This document shows, one piece after another, positions 35,068-44,161 of a stretch of 64,000 nt of DNA. The position numbers and the translations under genes were made by a program. This DNA is from Bacteroidota bacterium (GTDB lineage Bacteria; Bacteroidota; Bacteroidia; Flavobacteriales; Crocinitomicaceae): positions 1-64,000 of the forward strand of contig JAKQEZ010000471.1 of the NCBI GenBank assembly GCA_029558435.1, written 5' to 3'. Position 1 is the first letter of the stretch. The number at the start of each line of letters is the position of its first letter. The notes under the pieces were generated by a model. The model was not told the origin of the DNA and did no database searches. It was given only the letters and a program-made list of their open reading frames with translations.

Positions 35068-36128
35068 ATTTAACACAATCCATATTAAAAAAACGACCAT
35101 TTATCATCGCCGGACCGTGTAGTGCCGAGACAGAAGAGCAAGTAATGTTAGTTGCTCAACAATTGGCACAAACAGCAAAAATTGATGTGTTGCGCGCAGG
35201 TATTTGGAAGCCACGCACGCGCCCCGATTCTTTTGAAGGTGTTGGCGTAGAGGCACTTCCGTGGTTGGTTCAAGCTGGAAAAATGACAGGATTGCCAACT
35301 ACAACAGAAGTGGCCAATAAATCGCATGTTGAACAAGCACTAAAAGCCGGAATAGACATTCTTTGGATTGGTGCTCGCACAACAGTAAATCCTTTTGCTG
35401 TACAAGAAATTGCTGATGCACTAAAAGGTGTTTCTATTCCTGTGATGATTAAAAACCCTGTAAATCCAGATGTGGAATTATGGATTGGTGCTTTTGAGCG
35501 TTTTGCCAAAGCTGGAATTTCTGATTTAGTAGCCATTCACCGCGGATTTTCGGTCTATAAACACGAAAAATACAGAAATGTGCCCAATTGGGAAATTCCT
35601 ATTGCATTGAAAGAACGTATGCCCGATGTGCCACTAATTTGCGACCCTAGCCATATTTCTGGAAATAGCGATTTGATTTTTGAACTGTCGCAATCGGCAA
35701 TGAACCTCAATTTTGATGGTTTGATGATAGAAACGCATCCACAACCTGCACAAGCGTGGTCGGATGCAAAACAACAAATTACGGTAGATCAACTTGCAAC
35801 CATATTAACTAACTTGGTATTGCGTCACAACGAAATTCAAGGTGAAGTGGTTGGAGATATGGCAAAATTGCGCTCCATGACAGCTGATTTAGACGAACGT
35901 ATTTTTGAATTGCTCTTGGAACGTATGAAAATTAGCGAAGAAGTGGGTAAGTTTAAACGCGATAACAACATCACCATTTTGCAGCATCAGCATTGGACAA
36001 CTATTATTGCCAACCGACTAAAATGTGCAAGTGAAGATGGACTTTCGGCAACATTTATTCGCCAAATTATGGATGCCATTCACCAAGAATCAATCCGTCA
36101 TCAAGAAAAAGTGATGAATAAGTCATGA
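35064..36128 (+). CDS. Bifunctional 3-deoxy-7-phosphoheptulonate synthase/chorismate mutase type II
   Basis: A 354-residue two-domain enzyme. Residues 1-260 are a KDO8P synthase-like DAHP synthase (FIIAGPCSAETEEQV at 13-27, KPRTRPDSFEGVG, and DPSHISGN), joining phosphoenolpyruvate and erythrose 4-phosphate in the first step of aromatic synthesis. About 265-354 are an AroQ-type chorismate mutase (LRSMTADLDERIFELLLERMKISEEVGKFK split over the helix), turning chorismate to prephenate. The fusion is common in Bacteroidota and allows feedback of the first step by the chorismate branch. It overlaps both tsaB and aroA by 4 bases. Confidence 0.93.
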   Translation: MNLTQSILKKRPFIIAGPCSAETEEQVMLVAQQLAQTAKIDVLRAGIWKPRTRPDSFEGVGVEALPWLVQAGKMTGLPTTTEVANKSHVEQALKAGIDILWIGARTTVNPFAVQEIADALKGVSIPVMIKNPVNPDVELWIGAFERFAKAGISDLVAIHRGFSVYKHEKYRNVPNWEIPIALKERMPDVPLICDPSHISGNSDLIFELSQSAMNLNFDGLMIETHPQPAQAWSDAKQQITVDQLATILTNLVLRHNEIQGEVVGDMAKLRSMTADLDERIFELLLERMKISEEVGKFKRDNNITILQHQHWTTIIANRLKCASEDGLSATFIRQIMDAIHQESIRHQEKVMNKS

Positions 36129-37372
36129 ATTACACAGTAAAAAACGGCACCTACAAGGGTAAAATTTTGATACCATCGTCAAAAAGCGATTGCCAACGTG
36201 CAGTGTTAATTGCCGCATTAGGAACCAACAATTCTATTCTAAAAAATGTAGGTTCAAGCAACGACGAACAAGCTCTGTTGCACACCATACAAGCACTTGG
36301 AGCCACAGTAAAAATGGAGAATAAAAATACCATAATTATTGCTGGAAATAATCAAAAACCGCAACTTTCAACTATAAACTGCGAAGAAAGTGGTTTAGGA
36401 CTGCGTTTATTGACCTGTATAGCAGCTTTGCAAAATCATGAAATAACAATGATAGGAGAGGGGTCTTTGCGCAAACGTCATCATTTATTTTTTGAAAAAT
36501 ACCTCGCTCAAATGGGGGTTCAATTTTCATCCAACAAGGGGTTTTTACCATTTTCTGTAAAAGGTCCATTGCATGCGGGCAACTACACTGTTGATGGTGG
36601 AGATAGCTCGCAATACATTTCTGGTTTACTGATTGCATTTTCGCAAGTGGAAGGAAAAACGGTGCTAAAAGTGGAAAATTGCAAAAGCAAAGCATACATC
36701 GACATGACGCTCCACACGTTGAAACAATTTGGCATTAACATTACTATTTTGGAAGACGGTGTGTATGCAATTGAAGGTGCACAAGCAGTTCAACCAACCA
36801 CCTACACCATTGAAGGCGATTGGAGTTCGGCTTCGTATTGGTTGGTGGCAGCTGCGTTGGGGGTGAATGTTCAAATTGATGGGTTATCGCTTGCATCCAA
36901 ACAAGCAGATAAGGCACTTTTACAAGCATTGCTGGCTGCAAATTGCCGTGTTAGCACTTCTTCTGATGGTATTACAATCGATGGAACACAAAGAGCAGCA
37001 TTTGAATTTGATGCTACGCATTGTCCTGATTTATTTCCAGCATTGACCACGCTTGCTGTTTTTACCCAAGGAATTTCAAAAATAAAGGGTGTTCATCGCC
37101 TTGCTAACAAAGAAAGCAACCGCGCAACAGCATTAATGAGTGAATTTAGCAAATTAGGAGTAGAAATTTTTGTAGAAAACGATGGGCTAGTTGTTGTAGG
37201 GGGCGCACCATTGGTTGCAAATTTAGTTGATGCCCACAACGACCATCGTATTGCGATGACACTGGCCATTGCTTCCATTGTTGGTCAGCTTGAGCTAACA
37301 ATAGAAGGTGCAGAAAGCGTCAATAAAAGCTATCCCGATTTTTGGAAGCATTTGGAAGCCTTGCAGGTTTAA
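36125..37372 (+). CDS. aroA: 3-phosphoshikimate 1-carboxyvinyltransferase
   Basis: A 415-residue EPSP synthase, transferring the enolpyruvyl group of PEP to shikimate 3-phosphate. Substrate contacts are visible: SSKSDCQR near 18-25 (the SKS-R motif), GDSSQYISGLL near 159-169 and the HNDHRIAMTLAIAS motif near 375-388. It is a little shorter than the 427 residues of E. coli AroA but contains both domains. It ends a run that starts with the orphan regulator gene and overlaps the DAHPS-CM gene by 4 bases, joining two steps of the same pathway. Confidence 0.94.
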   Translation: MNYTVKNGTYKGKILIPSSKSDCQRAVLIAALGTNNSILKNVGSSNDEQALLHTIQALGATVKMENKNTIIIAGNNQKPQLSTINCEESGLGLRLLTCIAALQNHEITMIGEGSLRKRHHLFFEKYLAQMGVQFSSNKGFLPFSVKGPLHAGNYTVDGGDSSQYISGLLIAFSQVEGKTVLKVENCKSKAYIDMTLHTLKQFGINITILEDGVYAIEGAQAVQPTTYTIEGDWSSASYWLVAAALGVNVQIDGLSLASKQADKALLQALLAANCRVSTSSDGITIDGTQRAAFEFDATHCPDLFPALTTLAVFTQGISKIKGVHRLANKESNRATALMSEFSKLGVEIFVENDGLVVVGGAPLVANLVDAHNDHRIAMTLAIASIVGQLELTIEGAESVNKSYPDFWKHLEALQV

Positions 37373-37377
37373 TTTTT

Positions 37378-37506
37378 TTAATGTTGAGGATGCTTCTTTT
37401 TGCGATTTGCTTGTTTTCTTGCAAGTGAGCTTATTAGATCTGCTTTATTCTTTTTATTTGTTTTATTAATCAGACCAATATTGAAAAACCTATACATATT
37501 GATCAT
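37378..37506 (-). CDS. Small basic hypothetical protein (42 residues)
   Basis: An open frame from ATG 37506 to TAA 37378, 5 bases after the stop of the lipoprotein gene at 37512 on the same strand. The product starts MINMYRFFNIG and continues with a Lys/Asn/Arg-rich tail ending RKKKHPQH. It has no recognised domain. Its close spacing with the upstream gene favours co-translation, but a frame this short could arise by chance. Confidence 0.35.
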   Translation of the reverse strand: MINMYRFFNIGLINKTNKKNKADLISSLARKQANRKKKHPQH

Positions 37507-37511
37507 GCTTT

Positions 37512-38153
37512 TTATTTTATCCAAAAATCCTTATCTACAAAAATGACTCTCTGACGAATTGTATCATTATTTGTTTTTTTTTGGTCAATAATTTTAAATC
37601 GTAAATTATTTTTTCCCTGCTTAGGATTGGATATTGGAATAAATACTTCTCTATCATTAGAAAAACGAATAGTATCAATATTCCCATTTGTTTTTAATTG
37701 AAATAATTCATCATATTCCCCCACAACAGCAAAAATTTCGTCATTAAAAAGTGATCTGTCAAGAATACAACTAACATATACCTCCCCTCTTTTGTTTTTA
37801 TAAGGGGCAGATATATAATAGTAAGAATCGAAATAATCAAAATTACCTTGTCTATCAAATGCAATAATCGTATTCAAATAATTTTTATCTTCAAATGTTC
37901 TAATTCTATTTTCAAGATGAGATATTTTAAAATTATCAGTTATCCGAATTATTTGTTTTTGATTCGACTGTTTAGGTATAAGAATCACTTCTTTTAAATC
38001 ATTTAAAGAATCTTCATAGATTTTAAGTATTCCTGTTTTTGAATCATAATCAATTTGTTTTGATTTTAAAGTGGGGATTATTTTATCATCACACGAATTC
38101 AAAATCAACAAAGAAAAAATCAAACAACGATATTTTGCCAATATATTTACCAT
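37512..38153 (-). CDS. Hypothetical lipoprotein
   Basis: A 213-residue protein not recognised as any family. It starts with a hydrophobic stretch ending in an ILNSC lipobox (Cys21), so it should be a membrane-anchored lipoprotein. The mature part is rich in strand-forming residues (NGNIDTIRFSNDREVFIPIS, KQGKNNLRFKII) and looks beta-rich. It belongs to the accessory block between aroA and the OmpA gene and is more AT-rich than its neighbours. A 42-residue frame follows after 5 bases. Function unknown. Confidence 0.6.
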   Translation of the reverse strand: MVNILAKYRCLIFSLLILNSCDDKIIPTLKSKQIDYDSKTGILKIYEDSLNDLKEVILIPKQSNQKQIIRITDNFKISHLENRIRTFEDKNYLNTIIAFDRQGNFDYFDSYYYISAPYKNKRGEVYVSCILDRSLFNDEIFAVVGEYDELFQLKTNGNIDTIRFSNDREVFIPISNPKQGKNNLRFKIIDQKKTNNDTIRQRVIFVDKDFWIK

Positions 38154-38275
38154 TTTTTCTCTACGTCAATTAAAGTGTTTTTTCTTTTTTTTTATAAAAT
38201 TCAATTGCGTTCACTCTTCAAATTTAATGAAAATTGTTAGGCGGACTGTGCTAACTGCTTTCTACTCTTAAAACT

Positions 38276-38306
38276 ACTATTTTTTAGATAAGGAGCATTT
38301 TGTGGG
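38276..38306. repeat. Imperfect direct repeat copy A beside the nuclease pseudogene
   Basis: The stretch around AGATAAGGAG at 38286-38295, with a T-run before it and TTTTG with G-rich bases after, resembles the stretch at 39505-39536 on the other side of the DUF1016 gene. Confidence 0.35.
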
Positions 38307-38361
38307 AGAAACGAAGCATTTAACCACCACTTTTGTCAAACCGATGTAAGCAGTAGTGGCT

Positions 38362-39345
38362 TTATTTGTCATCTGTCTCATTGTCAAAAAGCTCGTGTAA
38401 TTTTTGTTGTAAAAGTTTTCTGTCAGGTAGTTGTGTTTTATATTCCGAAACCATTGTCGGTGAAAGGCTTCTGCTTAAAGCATACTCAACAACCTCGCTG
38501 TCTTTGTCTTTGCAGAGTAAAATCCCTATGCTCGGATTCTCATTTGGTTTCTTAACATTTCTGTCTAACGCTTCCAAATAAAAGTTAAGCTGTCCTAAGT
38601 GGTCGGGTTTGAATTTATCTGCTTTTAGTTCAAATACCACTAAACATTGAAGTCCACGGTGGTAGAACAGCAAGTCAATGAAAAAGTCGCTGTTGCCAAC
38701 TTGCAACTTATATTCTTCTCCGATGAACAAGAAGTCTTTACCAAGTTCAAGGATGAAGTTTTTCATTTGCCTTATCAGTCCACGCTGTAAATCGCTCTCA
38801 CTATGTGGATCAGGTAAGTTCAAAAATTCAAATACATAGCTGTCTTTAAAAGTATTGGTTAGGTCGTGATTCGTTTCTCTCAACGCTGTCGAGAGTTTTG
38901 AGTTGCCAATCATTGTTCGCTCAAAAAGACTTGCAGAAATTTGGCGGTCAAGTTCACGTTTACTTTAATTTTCTTGTTTAACCATTTTGAGGTAAAATTC
39001 CATTTCTTCAACAGTTTTACATCTGGAAAAAATCAACAGATTGTTTGACCAACTAATTTCTCTCACCAGTGGTGAGAGTTTTGGGAAGTGCTTGTAAGTC
39101 TCGTAGAACTGTTTCATTCTCCAGATATTTTTATCGGAGAAGCCTTTTATTTCTGGTTCTTTTGTCTGTATGAAATTGGCTAATTCAGTCACCACAGAGT
39201 CGCCCCATTCTGATTGTTCAATTTTCTTGCTGATATATTCACCTATGTTCCAATAGAGGTTTATTAGTTCAGCATTTACGGCTTTTATTGCATTAGTCCG
39301 AGATTGTTTAATGAGCTGAATTATGTCCGTAAAACGATTATCCAT
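38362..39345 (-). pseudogene. DUF1016/YhcG-type PDDEXK nuclease, interrupted by one in-frame stop
   Basis: Two open pieces in the same frame, 38965-39345 (126 residues, DUF1016 N-terminal domain, MDNRFTDIIQLIKQSRTNAI...) and 38362-38913 (183 residues from an internal ATG, PDDEXK domain). Between them the frame reads MVKQEN, stop TAA (38965-38967), SKRELDRQISASLFERTM. Relatives have a sense codon, usually Tyr, at the stop, so a single nonsense change splits the gene. The nuclease part keeps DFFIDLLFYHRGLQCLVVFELK, with Asp and ExK of the active site. Intact members of this family are linked to DNA processing and defence islands, with unsettled function. Restart at the internal ATG could still make a nuclease-only fragment. 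Confidence 0.8.
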
Positions 39346-39504
39346 TATTAATTTCTATATGCTACAAATTTATGTTTTTGGTATCCGTTGCAATGGTGGC
39401 GGCATCGGTGATGGAGAAACAAATTTCCTTCCACCCACTGTTTATTTGTTTGTGTTTTTTGGTTGCCACTCTCATAAGCAATTGCCGTTCTTAGCTTAAA
39501 GTTA

Positions 39505-39536
39505 GTGTTTTTTTGAGATAAGGAGTGTTTTGGGCG
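39505..39536. repeat. Imperfect direct repeat copy B beside the nuclease pseudogene
   Basis: Shares AGATAAGGAG (39516-39525) and flanking T-run and TTTTG with the copy at 38276-38306. The two copies bracket the pseudogene. Confidence 0.35.
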
Positions 39537-39579
39537 GTGATTGATTAATTTTTTTTGTATTTGTAGTTTATGTTACTTT

Positions 39580-39924
39580 CTACTTTTCTTTTAAATGTTT
39601 GTATTTCTGCATATAATACTTATCAACAACCCTTGCAACAGATGGATCTTCTATTGCATATTCTATTAAAACGGTGTCGCCTTTTTTTAAATGAGAGAAA
39701 TCACCTTTATGTCTAATGATATAATTTTTGTTTTTTACAAAAAATATAAAAATACCATCATTAAATTTAAGACTAGAATGATCTTCTTTCTGTAATAAGC
39801 CTATTACAGAATTTGATTTTTGTAATAATTTTTCTTTTTTATGTTCATTTAATAGATTGAACAAAAGAGCAAAAAATATTATTACACATATTACTGCTAC
39901 CCAATATTTTCGTATAAATTGCAT
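39580..39924 (-). CDS. Hypothetical membrane-anchored small protein
   Basis: A 114-residue protein of no recognised family. Residues 8-25 (WVAVICVIIFFALLFNLL) form one membrane segment. The rest is a soluble domain of about 85 residues rich in Lys, with short beta strands (NDGIFIFFVKNKNYIIRHKG, GDTVLIEYAIEDP) suggestive of a small OB- or SH3-like fold. It lies 36 bases downstream of the HigBA pair on the same strand in the accessory block. Confidence 0.55.
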   Translation of the reverse strand: MQFIRKYWVAVICVIIFFALLFNLLNEHKKEKLLQKSNSVIGLLQKEDHSSLKFNDGIFIFFVKNKNYIIRHKGDFSHLKKGDTVLIEYAIEDPSVARVVDKYYMQKYKHLKEK

Positions 39925-39959
39925 TCAATTTTTTATATTAAATAGTAATCTAAATGTGT

Positions 39960-40361
39960 TTAAACGATTTTAGATGCTTTAACCAATGTGTATTCTTTAA
40001 AAAAAGATGCTGGACTCATCTTAAATTTAGTAGCAAATTTTCGAATTAATTCCTTGCTAAAACCTCTCTTATAATTGAGAATATCTGAAAGAATTGATTG
40101 GGGAATTTCCAACTCTTTTGAAAGTTTATATGCGGTATAGCCATGTTCTTTCATCAATGCTTTGAGTAAATCAACAGGTGTTAAATCATTAAAAGGACTT
40201 TTAACTTTTCGTGTGTAATCCTCTAAAATTAAATCAAGAATATAATATTCGCTTTCAATATCATCATTCCCTTTTCCTGCACCTAAAATTTTTCCTAATT
40301 CCAAGTGTCGCTGGCTGTACTCATAGTACTGCTTCTTGTTTATAATTTCTGCGTATTTCAT
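39960..40361 (-). CDS. higA: HigA-type HTH antitoxin
   Basis: A 133-residue antitoxin. The second half has a Cro/CI-like helix-turn-helix at about 67-122: LLKALMKEHGYTAYKLSKELEIPQSILSDILNYKRGFS spans the helices, with AYKLSKELEIPQSILSDIL as the core. The N-terminal part (about 1-60) probably contacts the toxin. It lies 33 bases after the HigB gene. In HigBA systems the toxin gene comes first and the antitoxin binds its own promoter; the order here agrees. Confidence 0.85.
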   Translation of the reverse strand: MKYAEIINKKQYYEYSQRHLELGKILGAGKGNDDIESEYYILDLILEDYTRKVKSPFNDLTPVDLLKALMKEHGYTAYKLSKELEIPQSILSDILNYKRGFSKELIRKFATKFKMSPASFFKEYTLVKASKIV

Positions 40362-40394
40362 ATTTCTTTCTTTTAAACTTATTATGGCGTAAAA

Positions 40395-40715
40395 CTAAAA
40401 CATTTGAACTGTGCAGGCATTTACTTTATCATATTCAGCATGTGTTCCAATAAAAGCAACATACAAACAACAATTTTTATAAAAATTATAATCGCAAATC
40501 ATCCGATAGTTATTGCCTCCAATATCAAATACAATTCTGTTGTTTTCACAATTACCAATTATACTTAACTTAGGAAAATCTGCCTTCATATCATTCAAAT
40601 CATTCCAATCACAATTTTTAAGCTTTTCTAAAAATATGTGGAAACTTGGAATTGCTCTCGCGTTAGTGGCGCAATATTCCCATATTGATATTTCGGTTAT
40701 TACCCTAACTTTCAT
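40395..40715 (-). CDS. higB: HigB family toxin
   Basis: A 106-residue RelE-fold toxin of the HigB group, which cut mRNA on the ribosome. The family pattern is visible: FLEKLKNCDWNDLNDMKADFPKLSIIGNCENNRIVFDIGGNNYRMICDYNF runs through the central strands, and FIGTHAEYDKVNACTVQMF is the usual C-terminus. It contains five cysteines, more than most members. It is transcribed first, followed by the HigA antitoxin gene. It belongs to the accessory block. Confidence 0.88.
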   Translation of the reverse strand: MKVRVITEISIWEYCATNARAIPSFHIFLEKLKNCDWNDLNDMKADFPKLSIIGNCENNRIVFDIGGNNYRMICDYNFYKNCCLYVAFIGTHAEYDKVNACTVQMF

Positions 40716-40857
40716 TTAGTTTTTACTTGTTCGTTTTACAAATATATGAAATACTTATCAAAGTGCGAAGTATTTTTTAATTGTTTTTTCATTTTTCTGA
40801 AATGATTGTTAATGAAAGGGATTTATAATTTCATTTCAAAATAACCATACTCAACAA

Positions 40858-43104
40858 TCACTTCAGCTCCATTGTTACCACCAACTTGAGTTGCTCTGTT
40901 TGGTTATTGACCGGAATTTCAACGGTTTTAACGGTATGGCCAATCATTCCTTTGGTGTTGAGTTGCATGCCAATGGTGATTTTTCCTTTGGGAGGAATGG
41001 TTGTTTGTGCCATCGTTAAAGTGGTGAAACTGTTGGGAGTTAAATTAGGTTGCAATTCTACAAGACTATCCGATGTGTTTTCAACTACAAATTCGGCTTG
41101 TATGAGTTGTCCCGACGGCAAAACACCTGCATTAAACACGGGTTTTTGAACAACCAATGGAAAAACAGCTTGCTTGTCTAAATAGGTTACACTTTGAATT
41201 TCAATTTTTCGCTCCAATGCTGCAGCACGCGAATAAACCGAATTTTTTGTATCGTTGGGATTATCACTAATCAACTGGTTGGCATTGTATTCTCCAAAAG
41301 GAACTTGCTCAAAAACTACACGACCATTATTGGCAGCTGTTCCATCTAAATACGGAATAAAAACACCTCCATTAAACTCACGCAAATGATTGATTAACGA
41401 TGAAATCCTACGTTTTGTGAGGTTAACGTTGTATTCTGTTTTTGCCAACGGTGAGGCAAACCCTCGAACAACCACTTTCACACGTGCTCCTTTTTGCAAT
41501 TCTTCGAGCAATAAATCTCTAAACAACACCAAATCTTTCACACCTTGGTCAACGTATTGTGTGAAAAAGTTCTCAATATCTTCACTCGCTTCTTCGGCTT
41601 TATCTTTATCCAAACCAACTGCATATTCTTTTTGATAACGTGGCATCATTGCCGTATAATCGTTATAAGTTGTCATGTAGCTCAATTTGGTAACGGTGTC
41701 CCACGAGCGTGGATCTGGAATATCGTTATGAAAATACAAGGTTACGGGCAAACGTTTGCTCAATTCTTCCAATGTTTCTTTAATCGTGGGCGGATTTTCT
41801 TTCATTGGCGGATACAATGCAAAAATATCGCTGCAACAAGTTATGTTTTTGCTGTAAAGCACACCAATGCGGTTGCTGGTAACATAACTCGTATCGTTGC
41901 GGTTGAAATAATACAAATCGTTGGCCGGACTATTGATGGGTTGCCCCACATTTTGCGGTTCCTCAAACTGACCATCTTTGTATTGCGAATAAAAAACATC
42001 AAAACCACCAAAGCCGTTGTGCCACGTAGAGGCAAAATACAAACGTTGCTGATTTTTATCCCAAAACGGTGTTACTTCGTTGTCAATGGTGTTGAGCGAT
42101 TTAATGGATTTCACCCTTCCAAATTGGTTGCCGTTGGTGATAGTGGTGTAAAATAAATCCAATCCACCTTTTGTTTCTTGGCTGTTGTCCGAGCAAAAAA
42201 ACAATACTTCTTTGCCGTCTAATTCTCCAATTGCAGGCATAGTGGTATTGGCATTGGGCGCATTGATGATTTCTCCCAATGTGTCCACCATTCCCCATTT
42301 TCCGTTAACAAATTTTGCCACCACTAATTTACATTGATAACTAATGCCATCCACATCTTTGCACGAACTAAAATATAGGCGTTTTCCATCCAATGACAAA
42401 GCTGCATTGCCCGTATTTTCATTATTCGAGGTTAATTCTTGCCATTTGATTGAATTATCAAACCTGCCTTCTTCAAATTTGGATTTAAAAAGAGAGGTGG
42501 TATAATGTTTTTCATACACTTCTTCATTGGCACTGATGGAATCGGCACGAAGGGATGAAAAAACCAATTCGTTCAACACAAAATTGTGTCCAAATTCAGA
42601 GTTTTTGGTATTCACCGTTTCGGGTAAACGCACAAAATCACCTTTTTCAACAATATCTTCCCTTGATTTTGCCCAAAGTGTGGATTCTAATTCTTGTTTG
42701 GATTTAAGGTACAAATAATCTTTTTTCTTGTCCTTGTATTTTTTCTTAGCCTTTTTAAACGTTTCTATAGCTTGATCGTATTTTCCGTTTTGTTTTTGCA
42801 TCAATCCTAATTGCAACAAACTGGAAGGATATATTTTTCCCAATTCACGTTCATACACTTTAGCGTAGTAATATTCTGCCTTTCTATAATCTTTGTAGGC
42901 ACGGTGTGTTTCTGCTACTTTCCACAAAATATCGATGGTGTTGGAATCAATTTCCATGGCTTTTGAATACAATTCCAAGGCATAATAATAATCGCCTTTT
43001 TTGTATTTTTCATCGGCAACTTTGAGGTATTTGGATAGCATATTTTGTCCCCAAGAAATGGAGAAAACACAACAAAACAACGCTATTAAATATAATCTGG
43101 GCAT
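40858..43104 (-). CDS. PorE-like OmpA family protein with TPR, PD40 propeller and DUF1573-like end
   Basis: A 748-residue exported protein, signal 1-19. Residues about 25-140 are TPR repeats (YALELYSKAMEIDSNTIDILWKVAE, YDQAIETFKKAKKKY). About 180-430 form a PD40/WD40-like propeller (SLDGKRLYFSSC, QRLYFASTWHNGFGGFDVFYS). About 455-650 are OmpA-like (LPVTLYFHNDIPDPRSWDTVT, VVVRGFASPLAKTEYNVNLTKRRI), expected to hold peptidoglycan. The last 95 residues (FNAGVLPSGQLIQAEFVVENTSD) look like a DUF1573 immunoglobulin-like domain. PorE in T9SS links the secretion complex to peptidoglycan; this relative probably works with the PorP/SprF protein whose gene overlaps it by 19 bases. Confidence 0.87.
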   Translation of the reverse strand: MPRLYLIALFCCVFSISWGQNMLSKYLKVADEKYKKGDYYYALELYSKAMEIDSNTIDILWKVAETHRAYKDYRKAEYYYAKVYERELGKIYPSSLLQLGLMQKQNGKYDQAIETFKKAKKKYKDKKKDYLYLKSKQELESTLWAKSREDIVEKGDFVRLPETVNTKNSEFGHNFVLNELVFSSLRADSISANEEVYEKHYTTSLFKSKFEEGRFDNSIKWQELTSNNENTGNAALSLDGKRLYFSSCKDVDGISYQCKLVVAKFVNGKWGMVDTLGEIINAPNANTTMPAIGELDGKEVLFFCSDNSQETKGGLDLFYTTITNGNQFGRVKSIKSLNTIDNEVTPFWDKNQQRLYFASTWHNGFGGFDVFYSQYKDGQFEEPQNVGQPINSPANDLYYFNRNDTSYVTSNRIGVLYSKNITCCSDIFALYPPMKENPPTIKETLEELSKRLPVTLYFHNDIPDPRSWDTVTKLSYMTTYNDYTAMMPRYQKEYAVGLDKDKAEEASEDIENFFTQYVDQGVKDLVLFRDLLLEELQKGARVKVVVRGFASPLAKTEYNVNLTKRRISSLINHLREFNGGVFIPYLDGTAANNGRVVFEQVPFGEYNANQLISDNPNDTKNSVYSRAAALERKIEIQSVTYLDKQAVFPLVVQKPVFNAGVLPSGQLIQAEFVVENTSDSLVELQPNLTPNSFTTLTMAQTTIPPKGKITIGMQLNTKGMIGHTVKTVEIPVNNQTEQLKLVVTMELK

Positions 43105-44087
43105 ATACGGTGAACAATTTTCTTAGGTTTGAATCGGAATAAAATATAACGCACAGCAACTTCAAAACCACCTCTTACTCTACTGGCTTTTGTTAAGGTA
43201 GATAAGTTCATGTCGTAGCTCAAGCCCACAAACCATTGCTGGTAATCCATCCCTACAGTTAAATAGGCCGCGTCAACTGCACGGTACCAAATTCCGCCAT
43301 ACACTGCTGCATATTTTGCTAAACGATTGACAATGGTGTATTTAACAGACGAACCCACAATAAACTCTCGGTATTTTCCTTGAAAAGAGAATTGAAAACT
43401 CGGAATGATGTCCCAATCCAACCCAATCGGATAGTAAAACTTAGCAAAAACCGACGTGCGAATGTCGCGGTGAATTTTTTCATTAAAAAACCCTTGATTC
43501 GGTCGGTTTAAATTAAAAACGCCCACTCCTGCCTCCAAGGTTTTTCGTTTGCCAATTAAATAACGGTAAACAGCGCCCACGCCCACACTAAAATTGGTTT
43601 TTCGGTCGGATTGATACAATTCGTTGGTTGGTAAATTGGCATCGTAATATTGGCCATTGTATTGATTTCCAAATTGAAAAGCATTCCAATTCACTTGTCG
43701 GTGGTTCATCCCCAAATTAATTCCCGGGGTAATGGTATGGGTAGAATCTTTGGTTAATTTAAGTAAATAAGCCACGTTTGCTTGTAGTTCAATGGTTCTC
43801 AGTCGTCCATCACCTGTAACATCGTGAAAAAACATTCCACCTATTCCTAAATTTCGGTAATTGTACAGTTTACCATCGGCAGAAACAGAAATTGTTTGGT
43901 AGGGAACAGAAACCGCTCGCCATTGATCTCTGAAATTACCAACAAAACGGATGTCGCCATTAAAATTCCCTGTATTTCCAGGGTTTTGAAAAATAGGATT
44001 ATCGTTGAATTGCGACCAATGAATATCTTGCGCACCTGCAATTTGCGTCAACAACAAAGTAACAATAAGAGCACAAATGTTTTTCAT
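43086..44087 (-). CDS. PorP/SprF family outer-membrane protein
   Basis: A 333-residue protein of the PorP/SprF family, whose members act in type IX secretion and gliding by attaching substrates with type B sorting domains to the outer membrane. Signal peptide 1-19. Family patterns: QDIHWSQFNDNPIFQNPGNTG near 19-40, FRDQWRAVSVPYQTISVS and LGIGGMFFHDVTGDG follow, and the rest is a beta barrel rich in Tyr/Phe, ending with VRYILFRFKPKKIVHRICPDYI. It overlaps the OmpA gene downstream by 19 bases. The type B cargo at 5545-7512 is a possible partner. Confidence 0.93.
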   Translation of the reverse strand: MKNICALIVTLLLTQIAGAQDIHWSQFNDNPIFQNPGNTGNFNGDIRFVGNFRDQWRAVSVPYQTISVSADGKLYNYRNLGIGGMFFHDVTGDGRLRTIELQANVAYLLKLTKDSTHTITPGINLGMNHRQVNWNAFQFGNQYNGQYYDANLPTNELYQSDRKTNFSVGVGAVYRYLIGKRKTLEAGVGVFNLNRPNQGFFNEKIHRDIRTSVFAKFYYPIGLDWDIIPSFQFSFQGKYREFIVGSSVKYTIVNRLAKYAAVYGGIWYRAVDAAYLTVGMDYQQWFVGLSYDMNLSTLTKASRVRGGFEVAVRYILFRFKPKKIVHRICPDYI

Positions 44088-44161
44088 TTTTGGTAATAGT
44101 CAACGATGAAATTACTAAATAAATCTAATTTTTTCAATAAATCGTCAAAACATTCCAAAAA

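Noticed and set aside
38250..38275. GTTAGGC...GCTAAC resembling an integron attC site
   Set aside because: Only one short pair of arms is present, without the second pair of boxes or spacing of attC, and no integrase is nearby.
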